Shown here piece by piece: positions 49,905 to 63,130 of a DNA stretch of 64,000 bases. Where the stretch lies: assembly GCF_910591885.1 (NCBI RefSeq), contig NC_063273.1:3100001-3164000 (forward strand), given 5' to 3'. Each line of letters starts with the position of its first letter. Position 1 is the stretch's first letter. A program made the translations under genes and the position numbers. Source of the DNA: Bombus terrestris (lineage: Eukaryota > Arthropoda > Insecta > Hymenoptera > Apidae). The notes below the pieces were generated by a model. It was not told where the DNA came from, did no database searches, and was given only the letters and a program-made list of their open reading frames with translations.

Positions 49905-51699
49905 ACAGTGTAATTGTAACTGGTTGGTCGGACAATTAGCGTCTGCGTCTGTAAAAAATTCGTGTCGTTTCCTGCAATTCGAAATCGTTTCTCTGCCTCC
50001 TTTTTTCTTCGTTCTTGCCTCTGCCAAATGATCGAACGGGATGATGTACGTAAGTAATTTTCAATGGCTATCTGTACTTTAAAGAAATAGATTGGCTACA
50101 GGATCTATGTTATCGCGATAATTAGCTTGTTAAGGAGTCGCGTTTAAGATATTTCACGGTATTTGAAAGTTTCTTGGCCCGAGAGATATTTGGTGACTTC
50201 TTAAATCAGTGTTCGAGGTAATTGAATCGAAGAGGCAGAATTTGTTTAATAACGATAATTATTTCGTTAGAGAGTTTGGAAAATTTCACATTGTTTAAAA
50301 GTTTTCGGATATGCAAGGTGTTTTAAATATGGAGATGTTAATTTTCTCTTAATGTTTAGTTTAAATGATCTATAATAGTCATATGACGAAGCTTCTCGAT
50401 AATTTCGACAATTTCAATGAATTCAAAGGAAAGGAGAAAAGAACATTTATGCGTCGAAGATAATCATTTATCAGCTTAATTTCAAAACTTTGATTTACAA
50501 AATTGTATTATTACTTAAAATTTCTAAAACCTTAAACATATCACGTGTCCTTTTTCTTGTTACTTTGAACTAATCTACCGATGAAGATTTATGGTAATTC
50601 CGCTATTGACACCCAAATGACCTCTAATCCGAGATGCGAGGATTTCCATAAAATTATAGCGATTAGTGTGTTAGAGAGTTTAGCTTAGAAAATGGCACCT
50701 TATTCGAAAGTTCTAGAACGTAGATGTTTTATAGCTTGTTTTCGTTGGTCTGACGGGGCTATAATTTTCGCGTGACGATGATTAACAGTAATATCAGTAT
50801 CGGCATTCGAACGAATTGATCCGACCGTGAGATTAGAGGCGTTCACGCGAATGGAAATCGGTCTTGAAAGTTACAATTGCAAAGGTAGCCTGATCTTGCT
50901 ATTGCTTCCGTCATTACCGCCAACTTTTCCAGGTATTTCCAGGTACCGTTTTTCTTGCGTGAACGCCTTTAGGCGCGGTACTGAACTATCATTTGCCTCG
51001 ATTTCTTTATTCTGTTTGGCGCGAGGTAAGTAAAGCTGTCTCACGACTACAGAAATCCCGATGAAATTTTTTATTCTGACTCATCAGCAATTTCTTCTAC
51101 CTGTTCTCAGTTGTGTATTAAATTTAACGCTTCGTATAACGTTTGAATTTAATACGAAAAATTTGATTTTATTTCTGATGCCAATATACATGCATATGGA
51201 ATTTATCATCTTAAATTTAAAGCAGTATATTCATAGGATATACTTACCTATTTATAGTCAAGCACTTTCGCATCGAACGTAACGCAATTGAAAAAACGTT
51301 TAAGAAATGCGAACAAATGCTTTTGAATATAATAACATACTATTTTCTTCGTTAATTTTATTGGAATTTCAGTCTCTTTTTTTACCGTTTAATACATCCA
51401 ATGCAGAAGACGCGCATTTACGTGTCATCGGGATTTCCTATTCTCTATAAGGCGGATGACGCCTTCTTTTAGTATTTCTCACAACGTTACATCTTCCTGC
51501 CGATATTCCTCCGATTTACAATACTCAACTCAAATACATGCGTCATACTGTGAAAAAGATAATTACAAGACGACGTTATTTTCCCAGCACCAACAAACAT
51601 TGTCTTCCCTTTTGTCCAATTTCTCCGAGCTCGTACATTTTTCATCAAATCAATTTCGAATGCTTAATTATCAATCGATTAGCCTCGGAAATAACCATC

Positions 51700-52270
51700 G
51701 CTGACAGTGGGTCTCGGGCCAAAGTTTGGCAAGCTCTAGACGAAGAACAGACTTGGTAAAGTCGATTTACATGCGAGAACGTCTGGCATAGAAGGCAGGA
51801 GGCCGTCGCGGTCAGGAAACCGGATGGCGATCGCGGCATGCCCGTTAACTCTTGTCGAGCAACGTTGGTACCAACAAAGCGGCTAGTTCTGGCTGAATAA
51901 TAACGCTGCGGCCTCGGTTCGCGTTTGTCCAGCCGCGTTTGCGCGCCTCTGATGGACGATCGTGGCGGGCCGCGTGCAGCGTAAGCGACGTAAGCCCCCG
52001 GTACGTAAGCCTAACGTAATTGAAGGCTAGGAATGCGGACGCACGCATGAGGTAGCAGCCGGTAGACAGAACGCGCAAGGGGATACGCTTTTGCCGCGCG
52101 CTCGTACCGCGTGCGTACGAGCCTACCAGAGCCCATACCTCTGAAACATTAATGCGCGTGTCCCTGTTACAGCGGAGCGTGCGTGTGCCGCGTTACACGT
52201 TAATTAAGCGGACGAAAACAACCGCCGAATGATCTCGAGGATGCTGACTTTGTCGTCGACGGAACGTTAA
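51700..52270. other. GC-rich, CpG-rich island
   Basis: High-GC block with many CpG and short palindromes (CTCGTAC..GTACGAG near 52098-52120). The ORFs (52078-51845 minus and others) have no recognised domain. Confidence 0.45.
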
Positions 52271-54779
52271 AGTTACGGAGTTATGCGGAAGGTCGAATCG
52301 GATTATTATTCGGATGCTGTTGTTGGAAGAGAAACAACAGGTGCCGCTTTGAAGTTATTGTTGGAATGGATCACATTATAAAGGAGATAAAGAAAAATGG
52401 TAAATACCGTTATAAAGAAACGAAGGAAGGAAGATAGAAGCTGTTTCTAAAAGGACAAAGGTAGTGGACGAAGGTAGAATTGTTACTGTCATCGCCAAAT
52501 TCATTTGCGGATGAAATTAGATCGGACTGTTGTTCGAATGTATGTTCCGGCCAAAGGGAAAAAAGAGGGTTGAAGAGGATTATTGTTAAATTGGATTGTG
52601 TTGTGAAAGAAATGACGGAAAATAGAAATAAATGTGAAAAAATGGAGAAAGCCGAGTCGGTTGTCGTTGGATGGAATACGATGTTGTTAGAGTGGATGAC
52701 ACTGCGAAAGAACGAAGGATAATGAATGATTGTTGAGAATGAAAGAAACAAGTTAAATCAATTATCGGTGACTATGTATTGTCATAGAAAGGACAATCGT
52801 TACAATATAATCGTTTAGGATTCCCAGAATAGAATTGATTGAATCACAATTGTTAGAGCAGAGTTGATTAGGTTAAAATTATTAGATTAGAATTGTTACA
52901 ATAGAAAAATATGCTATTACGAGCGAATGGAATTGAATCGATCATCGTTAAACTGATTGCTGTCATCGAACAAAACAAAAAGTTGCCAGCAGAATTATTC
53001 TAAGTCTTGTTTCCTGTCTACTTCTTATAATTTACAATGCGTAATTGTAATGGATAACCAGACAAGGGTCGTAAGAAACGATTTCATAAGGAAGTTTGAA
53101 AATGTCCTGCTATAGTAATTAGTTATATATCATTAAAGCTTGATTACTCGTGGCTCTAGGTACTTGCTGAGAAAATTAAAACATAAATCTGATAGATAAC
53201 AGAGTATGGACGTAGGTAGATAGTTTAATAGATATAGGTAGGTGTGGAAGATTAGATGCAAAGATAGGTGTGGTACATATTACGGAATTCGTGTGTATGA
53301 TTAGTGATAAGATCTGAGTTAACTAGAGGAAAGGTCAGGAAGGTGTTCGGCGTGAAAGATCACTTTATAGAGTCATTATGTATTTAATAGAGAAGCATTT
53401 TTATCGAATACCTAACTACCAGTAATAACTTTAGATTGTATGTAATTTATGAAACGCGAAACCACTATCATTTCAATCTTATTATTAATGATATTTGTCG
53501 ACAGCAAACTTCCCGTGAAATATTCTTCAGATATATTATCCATATAGTTATTGATTTTAAAGAAATAAATAGGAATTGGAATTCAGAGTATGTTTCGTTA
53601 CTGGAGAGTCCTGGAAACATCACAACGCAATACCTAATTTATCAGCTTGTTTTTCCAAGTCAATTTACAGTGTGGATCTCTGTTTTTCAATATTGCGATT
53701 ACGTAAGAAAATTCCAAGCATTTGCGTAACATTCCTTCGTGCACTATAGTTCCTATAATTTCACAAACTTTCAAGAAATTAAATATTTGTAGAATGTATA
53801 CCTTGATAGTGATATATATCATTTATATTAAGAAATATTACCAATTCGAGGGTTAAGATAATCTTACGATTATATACGACGAAATAAACAAAAGGAGAGT
53901 TAAATATATCTTTCGATCCCTGGCAAAGGACGACATACATATATCGCCTGTTACTAGGAAGATGCGACCGTGTTACATACGTATATTAATCTCGACTTTA
54001 ATTGAAATGGTCAGTGGTATTAATTAGCCGAAGTAATCGACGATGTCAAGGGATATAGCTGTCGGTGTGAAATGAGTAAGCCGATGATAAGCAAAATAAG
54101 ACGTCAGGCCTTTCTCTTTCCTTTTCTCTTTTCATCGTTTTCGCTCGTCCAAGAGGACGGTATATCGTTCGAAGTCGCGGAATGTGATCGCGATACGTTT
54201 ATATGGGCATTGGTATCAATTAACGTTGCTACAGGTATTAATTAGCATTAACAGACGAGCGTGTATATCGCGGAATGCGTACCTCTACATGTTCTAAACA
54301 CGTATTGATCGATGTTGCGTTCCGAGACGATCGCACGAACCAGCATTTATCGATTATTATGGAACCTCAGGTACGTATCATTTCTCAGAACTACGGTTAA
54401 GTATATCTTTTATCGACAGAAAATTTGTTATACGTTCCTGTGATAAAATTTCAGCAACACAGTGGTGTAGTTTTATATCCGATATTTTTATTTCCAAATT
54501 ATTCGTCAATTATTATGGAACTTGAATAAATAGTGGATATACTAATAACGTGTTACTGATATTTTTATTATAGATCTTCTTAACGCTCGATACGCTTAAT
54601 TTGTAACAGATTTCTTTTACTTTAATATAATTAACAATCGTCTCATTTTCCAAACGCAAATTCAAACACAAACTTTGACGAAACAACGTTTCGTAAGCAC
54701 CAATTCGGTTTAATTCGATTCGATGTAATTCAATTTAATAACTACACTCGTAAACAACAGAAACCTCAATGCGACGAAC
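52271..54779. other. AT-rich spacer, nothing recognised
   Basis: AT-rich sequence with scattered ORFs below 115 codons on both strands. No domain, repeat or RNA gene recognised. Confidence 0.5.
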
Positions 54780-57190
54780 ATTTTCCCGGTGAATCATTTG
54801 AAGGCAATCCCACCCAAGTCGGCCAACTTCCCAAAAGGGTCACCGCTTCATTCCGTTCGATATAAATCTCTCGATTAGAGCTGACGTTCCTTCCTGTCGT
54901 GTCGTTCGTGTCTTGAACGGCTGTTCACACGACATCAACCTTCCTCGTGCCCAGTCGTACACGTGTCCTTTTTGCGTCGAAGGTGTTGGTCAATATGTAG
55001 GTTGCGCGGTTGTTAGCATCGACTAGGGCCACGCGTGTCCACGAAAGGGCCGCCCAATCTATGACAAGTGGCTCTTCCTGTTTTGCACGTTAATCTAGCG
55101 TAGGAGGAAAAGCAAACGAGGTGGATACATCAGAACAAGTATACGGAACCAACAGTCTCTGTCTCAAGTATATCGTTAAGAGCTCATTCTATTAGTCTAT
55201 TAACATTGGTGGGAGTCTCATCTTATGAAAATGGATGTTCGAGGAATCGGACGAACGATAAAACTTTTTCCCGCATAAAGATAGGCTTGCACGTTAACTC
55301 TTACTTCGTATTACTTTGATCTCTATCGCGTAAAACGCAAAATACAAATTAATTATTTCCTTATATGCCATTCATTACTTTTCTGTAGTATGCAAATTAG
55401 CAATTTCAATACATTTTATCAGACTACAAGAAATTACGAATTTAAAAGTAAAAGAGGCATACGAAAACACACGTTGCTTAAAATATTCGTTCACCAACGG
55501 GTTTCGAGCGAAAACAAAGATCAACTCTCGAACACGACCAAAATTCCGACCAAGACACGATCGACACGTGCGGAGCGAGCGGAAAGAGAACGCGCGCGCG
55601 CCGCTCGATCCTTATAGATCGTTTACCGTGTAATCCGGACGCTGTTGTAATTATACCAGGAGAATGATTGTAGCTGGTGTGCGAGTTCCACGACCAATTA
55701 GGCGATGCTTAAGCAGAACCGTGTGTGGACCTTCGATCCGGTGTCCCGATTAAAAGAAAGCCTCGCGTCGAAGCGAAACGCTTCGATCGCCGCCGATAAT
55801 TCTTCCATGAAATGGCCCAGCGATCGATCGTGACCAGGCTCGGTACGATCGAGGCTGACGGGATTTTAATGCGTTCCACCGCGTGATCTATAATTGTTCG
55901 ATGAAACGGCCCTTTCAGACGTCGACGATTGAGCGATTCAGGCTTCGCCTCGATTGCCGGGCATCTCTTGCCTCGTGAGTGTTCATTGTTTGGTCACTTG
56001 ATTGCTAATGGTATCTTGGGACGGCGTAATGGTACGCTGTTACATTTTATTGATGTGTTTATGCATTTGCCGTGTGTAACGTGGCTTTAGTAAGGGCGGC
56101 TGTAGCTTGACCGAGCAAACGCGAAGTCTCTGACGTCAGAATTCGAGCAGAGAGGCATAGACAGGCATAAACAGAGAGGTTTAGACGGGATTCAAGTTCC
56201 CACTACTTTACCCTAGTACAGGGCTTCTCAATATTTCATCGATCCAGACCTAGTTTCGAAAACGATAAGTTTTCCTGACCCACTCACAGATTACACGAAG
56301 TGCGATTATTATTGAGAGCCGTTTAAACTTGAGAGCAATTAAAACTTGAGAAACTAAGTCGATAGCCATTTTTCTGTAATTTGCAACTCGATCGATTTTG
56401 AGTTGTTCATCCGACGACTTTCGCCGAGTAAGACCGTTTTAACGAACACGTGAACCACTTTCGTATTTTAATATTTAACGCGTCTCGCTGAAAATCAGCT
56501 CGGGTTTCAAGTAAAATTCGCGCGAGTTTTGCATCTATTTCATACTTACGAAATACGATAGAAAACTTTCTCAATAAGATTTAAATTATGCTCATACTTG
56601 TGAACGGGAGTGTACATCTCCAAATTGATGGTACAATCAAGATTGGTAATCGATGATGTCGCGAAATGAAACTGTATATGACAGAAAAAGCATATAGAAT
56701 CGGTGCTGGTATTTCTTTCCGATCACCGCACCATCTCGATTTCCTACGTTTATCGCCGAGGCTATACAAACGTCGCTTGCAATGAGTAGCGTTCGACTGG
56801 TTCGCGATAATCGGCCACATTCCCTCGATTTCTTCGCGGGAACCGCATGAAATCGATACGAAATCGGAGTTGGCGTCTCGATACGATGGCCAATCGGTGG
56901 AACGCGACGGAAGAATATGACTTCGATCGATAAATTATCAAAACCTTGCCGCGGTGCAAGTGTAATATCAGATAGTTGTGTCTTTGGCGTGCATCGAGAG
57001 ACAAAACACGGAGAATATCCGTGCCATAAGCGGCACCAGGAACTGGCGACGCGACGCTGGTCTCTGCACCAGACGCAGCGAGATAAGCAGATTAGCGCCG
57101 CGCCGTTACCACGATTATCAAAGGGGGTCGCCTCTTGGGGCAACCAAGAACTAGGCGTTTGCAGTTCATTGATATACGAGCCTATCACGT
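54780..57190. other. GC-richer region, no recognised gene
   Basis: Contains GC-rich blocks at about 54790-55060, 55540-56120 and 56700-57150. The longest ORF in the window outside the two genes apart from Rme-8 exons lies here (57188-56637 minus, 183 codons). It has no recognisable domain and overlaps an open plus-strand frame, so it is not called as a gene. Confidence 0.4.
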
Positions 57191-58649
57191 TCAGTAGCTA
57201 TACTGATTAATAAACTGCGGATATTTATGCAATTTCGTATTTATAATACATTAGCACGACCAAAGAAACGTAATCTACATAAAAATTTATTTCGCCTATT
57301 AAATATCGCGTAACAGATATTTCGCTTTCGATATTCTTTTAGTCTCTACGTATTACGTTTGTACATTTTTGCTTTTATCTTTTTATTTCATTACCTTGTA
57401 TCTTTATTTCTCTTTTTTCTACTTTTATTCCAAATTTTCATCATCCGGATGAATTACGGATCTCTTGTTCGATGAAAACCGTGTACGAATAAATTTCACT
57501 TTGATTTTCTCTAAAAGCCAGAAATTGCTTCACAATGCCACGATACATCGATATTGCCACTCTTATATTCCGTTCCATTATTCAGAGGATATGCGATACA
57601 ATGTACAATCTCATCGCCAGTCGAGGAAGGTTTATTGAACTGAAACCATTTTCTTACGTCAGCCTTGTATAAGTAATTTTCAATAACGAGTTTCCGCTTT
57701 TGGATATCCGTAATCATTGGTCAGGCTGTGCCGAGTTTTTTTTTTCACTAATAAAATTACACTTTTGTTACTCTCCAGTTCCTCAATTATTTCGTACTTA
57801 GTCGCTACGGTTAGCAACTAAGCTGCGATTAGCAACTGTGCATTGCGCGTTTCCGTCTGGCTAACATTAGCAATCCTATGTAAATGAGAGTTTACTGATA
57901 AATTTGATCTGAATGGCTGCATACGCTGTTCGAATAGTGAAATGTTGAGGCAATTTAAACCGCTATGTACGCTGCCTGCGATACCAATCCTTGAAGTACT
58001 ACTCGGTAAATATACAGATACTGAATGTAAATTAATGTAGATTCATCCGTATCTTTTACCTTTTCTTATCATTTAGAAATATGACTATTGGACAGCGTGT
58101 TTTTACGCAAATTCATATTTTTGAGAATACAAGTCAAAAAATAGAAGCACGATGGAGAATTCTTTCTACCAAGTAAACTACATTTTGAATATTTTATATA
58201 TATTTCGTTGCATTCCGTGCAATTTTGCACTTTCAAATTTCCTACAAGTACATAAAAATTCACAGTCTAATGATTATTTACAACGGCTGATGTTTCTAAA
58301 TTCACATATTCTTTCCCTATTCTAAGAATATAAATTAAAATCTTCGATTTGATAATTTCTACGCTTTTCATACAATATATAATTATAGTAATAATATATT
58401 ATTATCTATATTAGCTTTATTACAAAAACATTTTTACTTCCTCTATTACGTTTCTTTTCGATAATGGATTACCTAATACCTTCGTCGAATTAATTAACTA
58501 ATCGATAATCGAACTCGTTATTTGCAATAAATAGCTTTCAGTCAGTCGCAAAGCTGTGAACAACATTATGTTCTAAAGTTAACGTATAGTTGCCTTAATA
58601 TACCATTATGATGAGAAAATAACACGTTGAAGTTCTATTCTAAGGACCA
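57191..58649. other. AT-rich spacer, nothing recognised
   Basis: AT-rich sequence. ORFs of 60-70 codons only. No structure noted. Confidence 0.5.
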
Positions 58650-58900
58650 AGATTCAATGGCTATAAACACGAAAGGCTGTCTGTCAGTCGTTGAATGCCG
58701 TGAAAAAACGAGGAAAGTGCATCAGCACCCTAATGTATTCTAAACCCAAACCGGTGGCCTTCTTCTACCTGAATGCTTTGCTGTTCTGGGAACAGGAAAG
58801 CGTGATGATCGATCACGTGAAATTTCAGCTACCGTAGCTCTAGTAACCGTTCATTCAGCTGGACGTGGTCGGATCGCCGTTCACGCTGTTGACGTCCACC

Positions 58901-58908
58901 TATAAATA
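58901..58908 (+). promoter_or_regulatory. Candidate TATA box in GC-rich surroundings
   Basis: TATAAATA flanked by CC and GG, within a block of higher GC (58730-59100). A downstream CGGACG about 55 bp later is loosely like a downstream core element. No gene is recognised downstream. Confidence 0.25.
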
Positions 58909-59853
58909 GGTAGGCTCATTGAGACGGGTTCCAGAAAGTCGTGCCACGGTCTCGCTTCGGACGATCCTTGCCTCTTCCCGGGGACAAAAATATCGCGTAG
59001 GTGCACGCGATATTTCCGCCGAAAAGGCGAAAGGGGAACGCGCGTGCTTCCTAATTAGAGCAGCCTATGAAACCAACGGACAGGAAGGAACTTGCCACGT
59101 TTCTTTGTGATTGTGATCTCATTTTTGTCTTCTAAGGTCTTGGTGATATCGTTTTGCAATTAAGATTATTGTATCGATAGCGGAATTTGTATTATATCGG
59201 TTAATAATATTAATGATAAATATCGGTTACGAATATTTCTGAACGATTGGAAAGGGCTACCTCTGGGTTAATTTCAATGGTAACTAACATTTGTTTATTA
59301 AATTTCATCCGTTTTATTATCAGATTTGTTCGTTTTATTTCATGGAATTTATTGGTAGCGATAACTCGTAACTGTAAAATTTCACTAGTAATATTATCCG
59401 AGAAATTCGATAAATGAAATTCAAACAGAGTTCTACTGCATTCCTAAATGATAGTTAAGAAACCTGAATAGCTATGCAACCGTCGTTCACATAATAATTT
59501 CAAGCATTTGATATTTTTCTTCCATCCGAACATTCTCCTAACTCCAATTACGCTTCTCTTTGCCTCTCCTCAACTCATTGAATAAAAAAATTCCATCAGT
59601 ACCACAATTCTAAACTCGGCACGATTTTCCCAGCCGTCGAAGGATGATGGTCGATTAGCTGGAATCAAATCGAGAGAGCCAACTAGAAGCGTTAACGTCA
59701 CATTGTGTGTTACGCGACGTTCACAGGCCAGCGTAGTTTCCACGAAGTCATTATTATTGCATTAGCCGGCGGCCGAGCACCGATTTGAATTACATATAAG
59801 TTTGCAAATTGGAGGAACGGATAATTACGGCGTGCACGGTTAGCCGGCGCGAA

Positions 59854-59908
59854 CGTCCTCGTCCTCGTCCTCGTCCTCGACGTCGACGTTTCAAAACGAC
59901 GTCGACGT
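59854..59908. repeat. CGTCCT hexamer repeat followed by ACGTCGACGT palindromes
   Basis: Four perfect CGTCCT units (59854-59877). Two ACGTCGACGT self-complementary blocks follow, separated by TTCAAAACG. The whole is CpG-dense. Confidence 0.85.
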
Positions 59909-62339
59909 GTAACGTCTTTCACGCCGAGCTGTTCGATAGTCAAGACATTTTTACGTATGGACATTGACGTATACTTATGTTCACAAATGTGTGGATACTT
60001 TGGCACATTTGAATTAACACGAATGTTATTAAAATATACGAACCAATGGGGAAATAACGAGGTAAACCAATATTTGTTGATTTCTTGTAGAATCAACATA
60101 TGTGGAATTAAAAATACGAAATTGAAATTGTTTTACTTATTTATCGATCGCATATTATAATTAAATATCGAAGTGTTAACCGATTTTGAATATTATTGGT
60201 AGAATTGGTCACGATATACTGTCCGTATCAATTTGGAAGAACCTTCTTCATATTATTCGTAGCTAAATAATCAAACTGCTCCGCAGTGTTTGACACTGAC
60301 AGACAGCAATCTGCGATTTCTCAGTGTTAAGGCGTGCAGTAGCATGTGTTCAACACGAGGTGATAACTTCATTTTCTTTAATCATCCGTAACTGAAAAAC
60401 TAAGTTACGTAGCACATATGTTCGTACGTTTACGTTCCGTTTTTTTTTTTTTTTTTTACGAGTCTGCAGGTAGAGATTCACCTCTTGAAATATAGATATG
60501 TATTTATGACTCACTCTGTAGAACATATTTAGCGCTACGAATTAAAGTCCCAGCCTTAAACGATTTTTTATTGCCAACCATTCAACCGGTAATTAAGTAC
60601 AATTTTACTGCTTTATTTTAGAATCGCGCTACATCGCTCACATTGAGCGTACACGGTACGTCGCGAATCGAGTCTAGATACCTCGATGAATTGACCTCGA
60701 TCAACGAAGGAACAGATTTTACGCGCTTGCAATTATCGCGTTTCTGAACACGAACAATACCGATTCACTTCGAGTGGCTTTCAAGGATTTTTCGCGTGTT
60801 CCTGTTGCACACACAACTGGCTTAAACAACCATGTCAGATGAGAAAATGATGATACGTTCCGTAAATTAATCATGAATTAATCATAAACCCTCGATGTAA
60901 TTTATACCGTGGCCAGCGCGGTTTTGAAAGATCCCTTTTTTCGGAGAATGTCATGTGGCTTTCGGAATCGCGTTACGTTCTCCTGTTGGAACATTTTATT
61001 GGACAGTGATCTATGGATTTATAATGATACGGTTGTTAAGACGGAAGGATATAATTTCTTCATTTTATTCGGGGCTTTGATACTTTTTGCTTTTTTAACG
61101 ATTGTAATTGTAACAAAATTGCAAAGTACGCGGAATCTGTTCGCAGTTCCTCGACTGCGTTTATTTCGTCTTTTTACGTTTCGTGCCAAGGGCCGAGTCA
61201 AATGGCGCGCTTCGGTATACAGAAGATACTTTCTCTGGAGAAAATAATGCGAATGATTTATAACTTATTCTAAATCCATTTAAAATAACTGTAAGTATAA
61301 CGAAATGCAAGGAATGTCTGAAAGCTAAATTGTAGGTTTCGAGTAAAGAAAAATTGCGAAGATTAATGTCTTTTACAGGCAGTGAAATTGTATTTTGAAA
61401 CCATTAATAACATTTAAATGCTCGTGCTCAATTTTTCTGCTTTCTACCTTCGATATTATAATAGGAATTTTTTCCCATTGCATCGTTCTTTTAATAAATC
61501 GACCTCGTGTAATATTTCTCAGGTAAGAATCGAAATTGTCTAATCGTGTTTCTCTGGCAAATATTACCGCAATTGTTCTGGCTGGAAATAGAAATAGAAA
61601 CGAAATTCCTTTGTCCGTGGAAGACGAGGAGGATTATGTTGATTCGAAGCTGCAATTTGTCGTGCACGTGGATACTGTCGAGCGTACATAATGCATGCAC
61701 GTACGCACACGCTGGTGTACATGACACGCACACGCGTACGCACGTGTAGAAGAGGCATCGGGCCGATTTAGCGAGGCAATCGGGCCGGGCTGGTAATTAG
61801 CGACTGTTATGTCAGCTGAAACTCGTCGAGCTCTCGTGTCTCTACAATACAATTCACGAATGGTGTTCCTTCGATGATTAGCTTTGAATTTGATAGAGAA
61901 GGCTTCAGATCGATGTTTAATATTGAAGTATAAGAAATCAATACGTAGTACATACGTTTATTTTTAGGAAAGAACTGACAAAATTAACTAACTGTCGATA
62001 AAAGACATGTCGAGTAGACATGTTTCGATTAAATTCAATTCACACGATTCTAAATACAAATTTTCGAAAACTAAAGATCGCGTACTTTTAGTAGCTTGTG
62101 ATGTTCCTAAAATTCTTTCAGTTGTTTCATATTTCTTTATCTTTTCTAAACAACGTGACTCACCTCTAAACAAGACACGAATCTATATTATTACATCGAA
62201 TAAATATGAATTTAAATAGAATTATAGGTATGTATCCGATATGACGTATTAAATTAATCCAACAGACGATATACGTTTATGAAAAAAAGCCAAGAATACT
62301 GACATTTATAGCTCGTAAATACGTATTAAGCCGTTTCCG
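59909..62339. other. Intergenic spacer, no supported gene
   Basis: Mostly AT-rich. The frame at 60909-61247 contains a hydrophobic stretch (NFFILFGALILFAFLTIVIV) but opens with GTG and has no family match. A CA/CG-rich patch (about 61660-61800) yields ORFs on both strands that look like chance. Confidence 0.45.
60440..60457. repeat. Poly-T run, 18 bases
   Basis: Uninterrupted T homopolymer in AT-rich intergenic sequence. Confidence 0.88.
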
Positions 62340-62859
62340 GCTTCTCTACAAAGACGATGAAAATTTTACATTTATGTAATACGATATGGTCACACGAATT
62401 GGCCAAAAGCGTCGCATACACGAATAAGACACTACAGCAACGCGTGACGGCGAGCAATGGTGAGACCAGTCAGTAGAAATAGTCACCGTAGCCATTGTAT
62501 GTAGCGAAAGCGTTAAATAACTAAACAAACGGACCGCGAACCCACTGTTCGTAAACGGTGCTGTACAAGCGTACAACAACGCGTACTCCTTCGGTTATTC
62601 GCGCGCGCGTACGTAATATGTACGCGAACTCGTCCGCGCGGGCGCGCGCTCGCGCTGCCGCGACCGCGGCATACACGTGTAACGCGATAGCTATGTAGCA
62701 TAGAGTTACGCGAACCCAATAATACGTCTGACGGCTGTCTAGACGGGGCTACGAACGATCGGCCGTGTGCGTGTAATCCAGCGGGCGGCCACAACGGTGC
62801 CTCGTGTATGCGCGCCACCGTACACGTATACATACTTACATTAATGGTCGACCAGAAAC

Positions 62860-62891
<32 letters not shown>

Positions 62892-63130
62892 GGAGAGGAA
62901 TACGGTGAGAGAGAAGGGAGGAGCAGGGGGTTAAGTGCGTGCCGACTCGACGTATCCTGTACGTATCCTGCGCGCCTCCCGAACCTGTTAGACGCGAAAG
63001 GATTACACCACTCGCGGGGAGTAACTGGACTGACTTCAAGCGGGGACAAGCTTCTTTTGATACGGTTACGCTCGTGCGGCCGGCAGACGGGGTTAATCGA
63101 GTTTCATGCTTCGAGTGTGTTTGGGGATGT
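62340..63130. promoter_or_regulatory. Strong CpG-rich island with GA microsatellite
   Basis: The densest CpG block of the right half (62575-62680, with long alternating CG/GC strings). A GA microsatellite follows (62869-62890) inside a purine-rich stretch. It could be the promoter or first-exon area of a gene reaching beyond 64000. No coding exon was identified, and direction is unknown. Confidence 0.35.
62869..62890. repeat. GA microsatellite, 11 units
   Basis: Perfect alternating GA next to a CpG-rich island. It is the mirror of the CT runs at 22622 and 30511. Confidence 0.92.

Larger units (their letters stand above)
46111..51699. other. Intergenic sequence, no supported gene
   Basis: AT-rich with a pyrimidine-rich TTC tract at 47820-47950. 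The only ORF of mixed composition with a true ATG is 49617-49904, listed separately. A 12-bp inverted repeat (50837-50848 and 50957-50968) and a donor-like GAG|GTAAGT at 51025-51030 are also present. Confidence 0.5.

Noticed and set aside
56637..57188. Minus-strand ORF of 183 codons, the longest outside Rme-8
   Set aside because: No recognisable domain, Cys/Ser/Arg-rich without pattern, overlaps open plus-strand frames in a GC-richer block, and no supporting splice or promoter context.
60909..61247. 112-codon plus-strand ORF with a possible membrane segment
   Set aside because: Opens with GTG and has no homology or partner exons. The hydrophobic stretch is T-rich sequence and may be chance.
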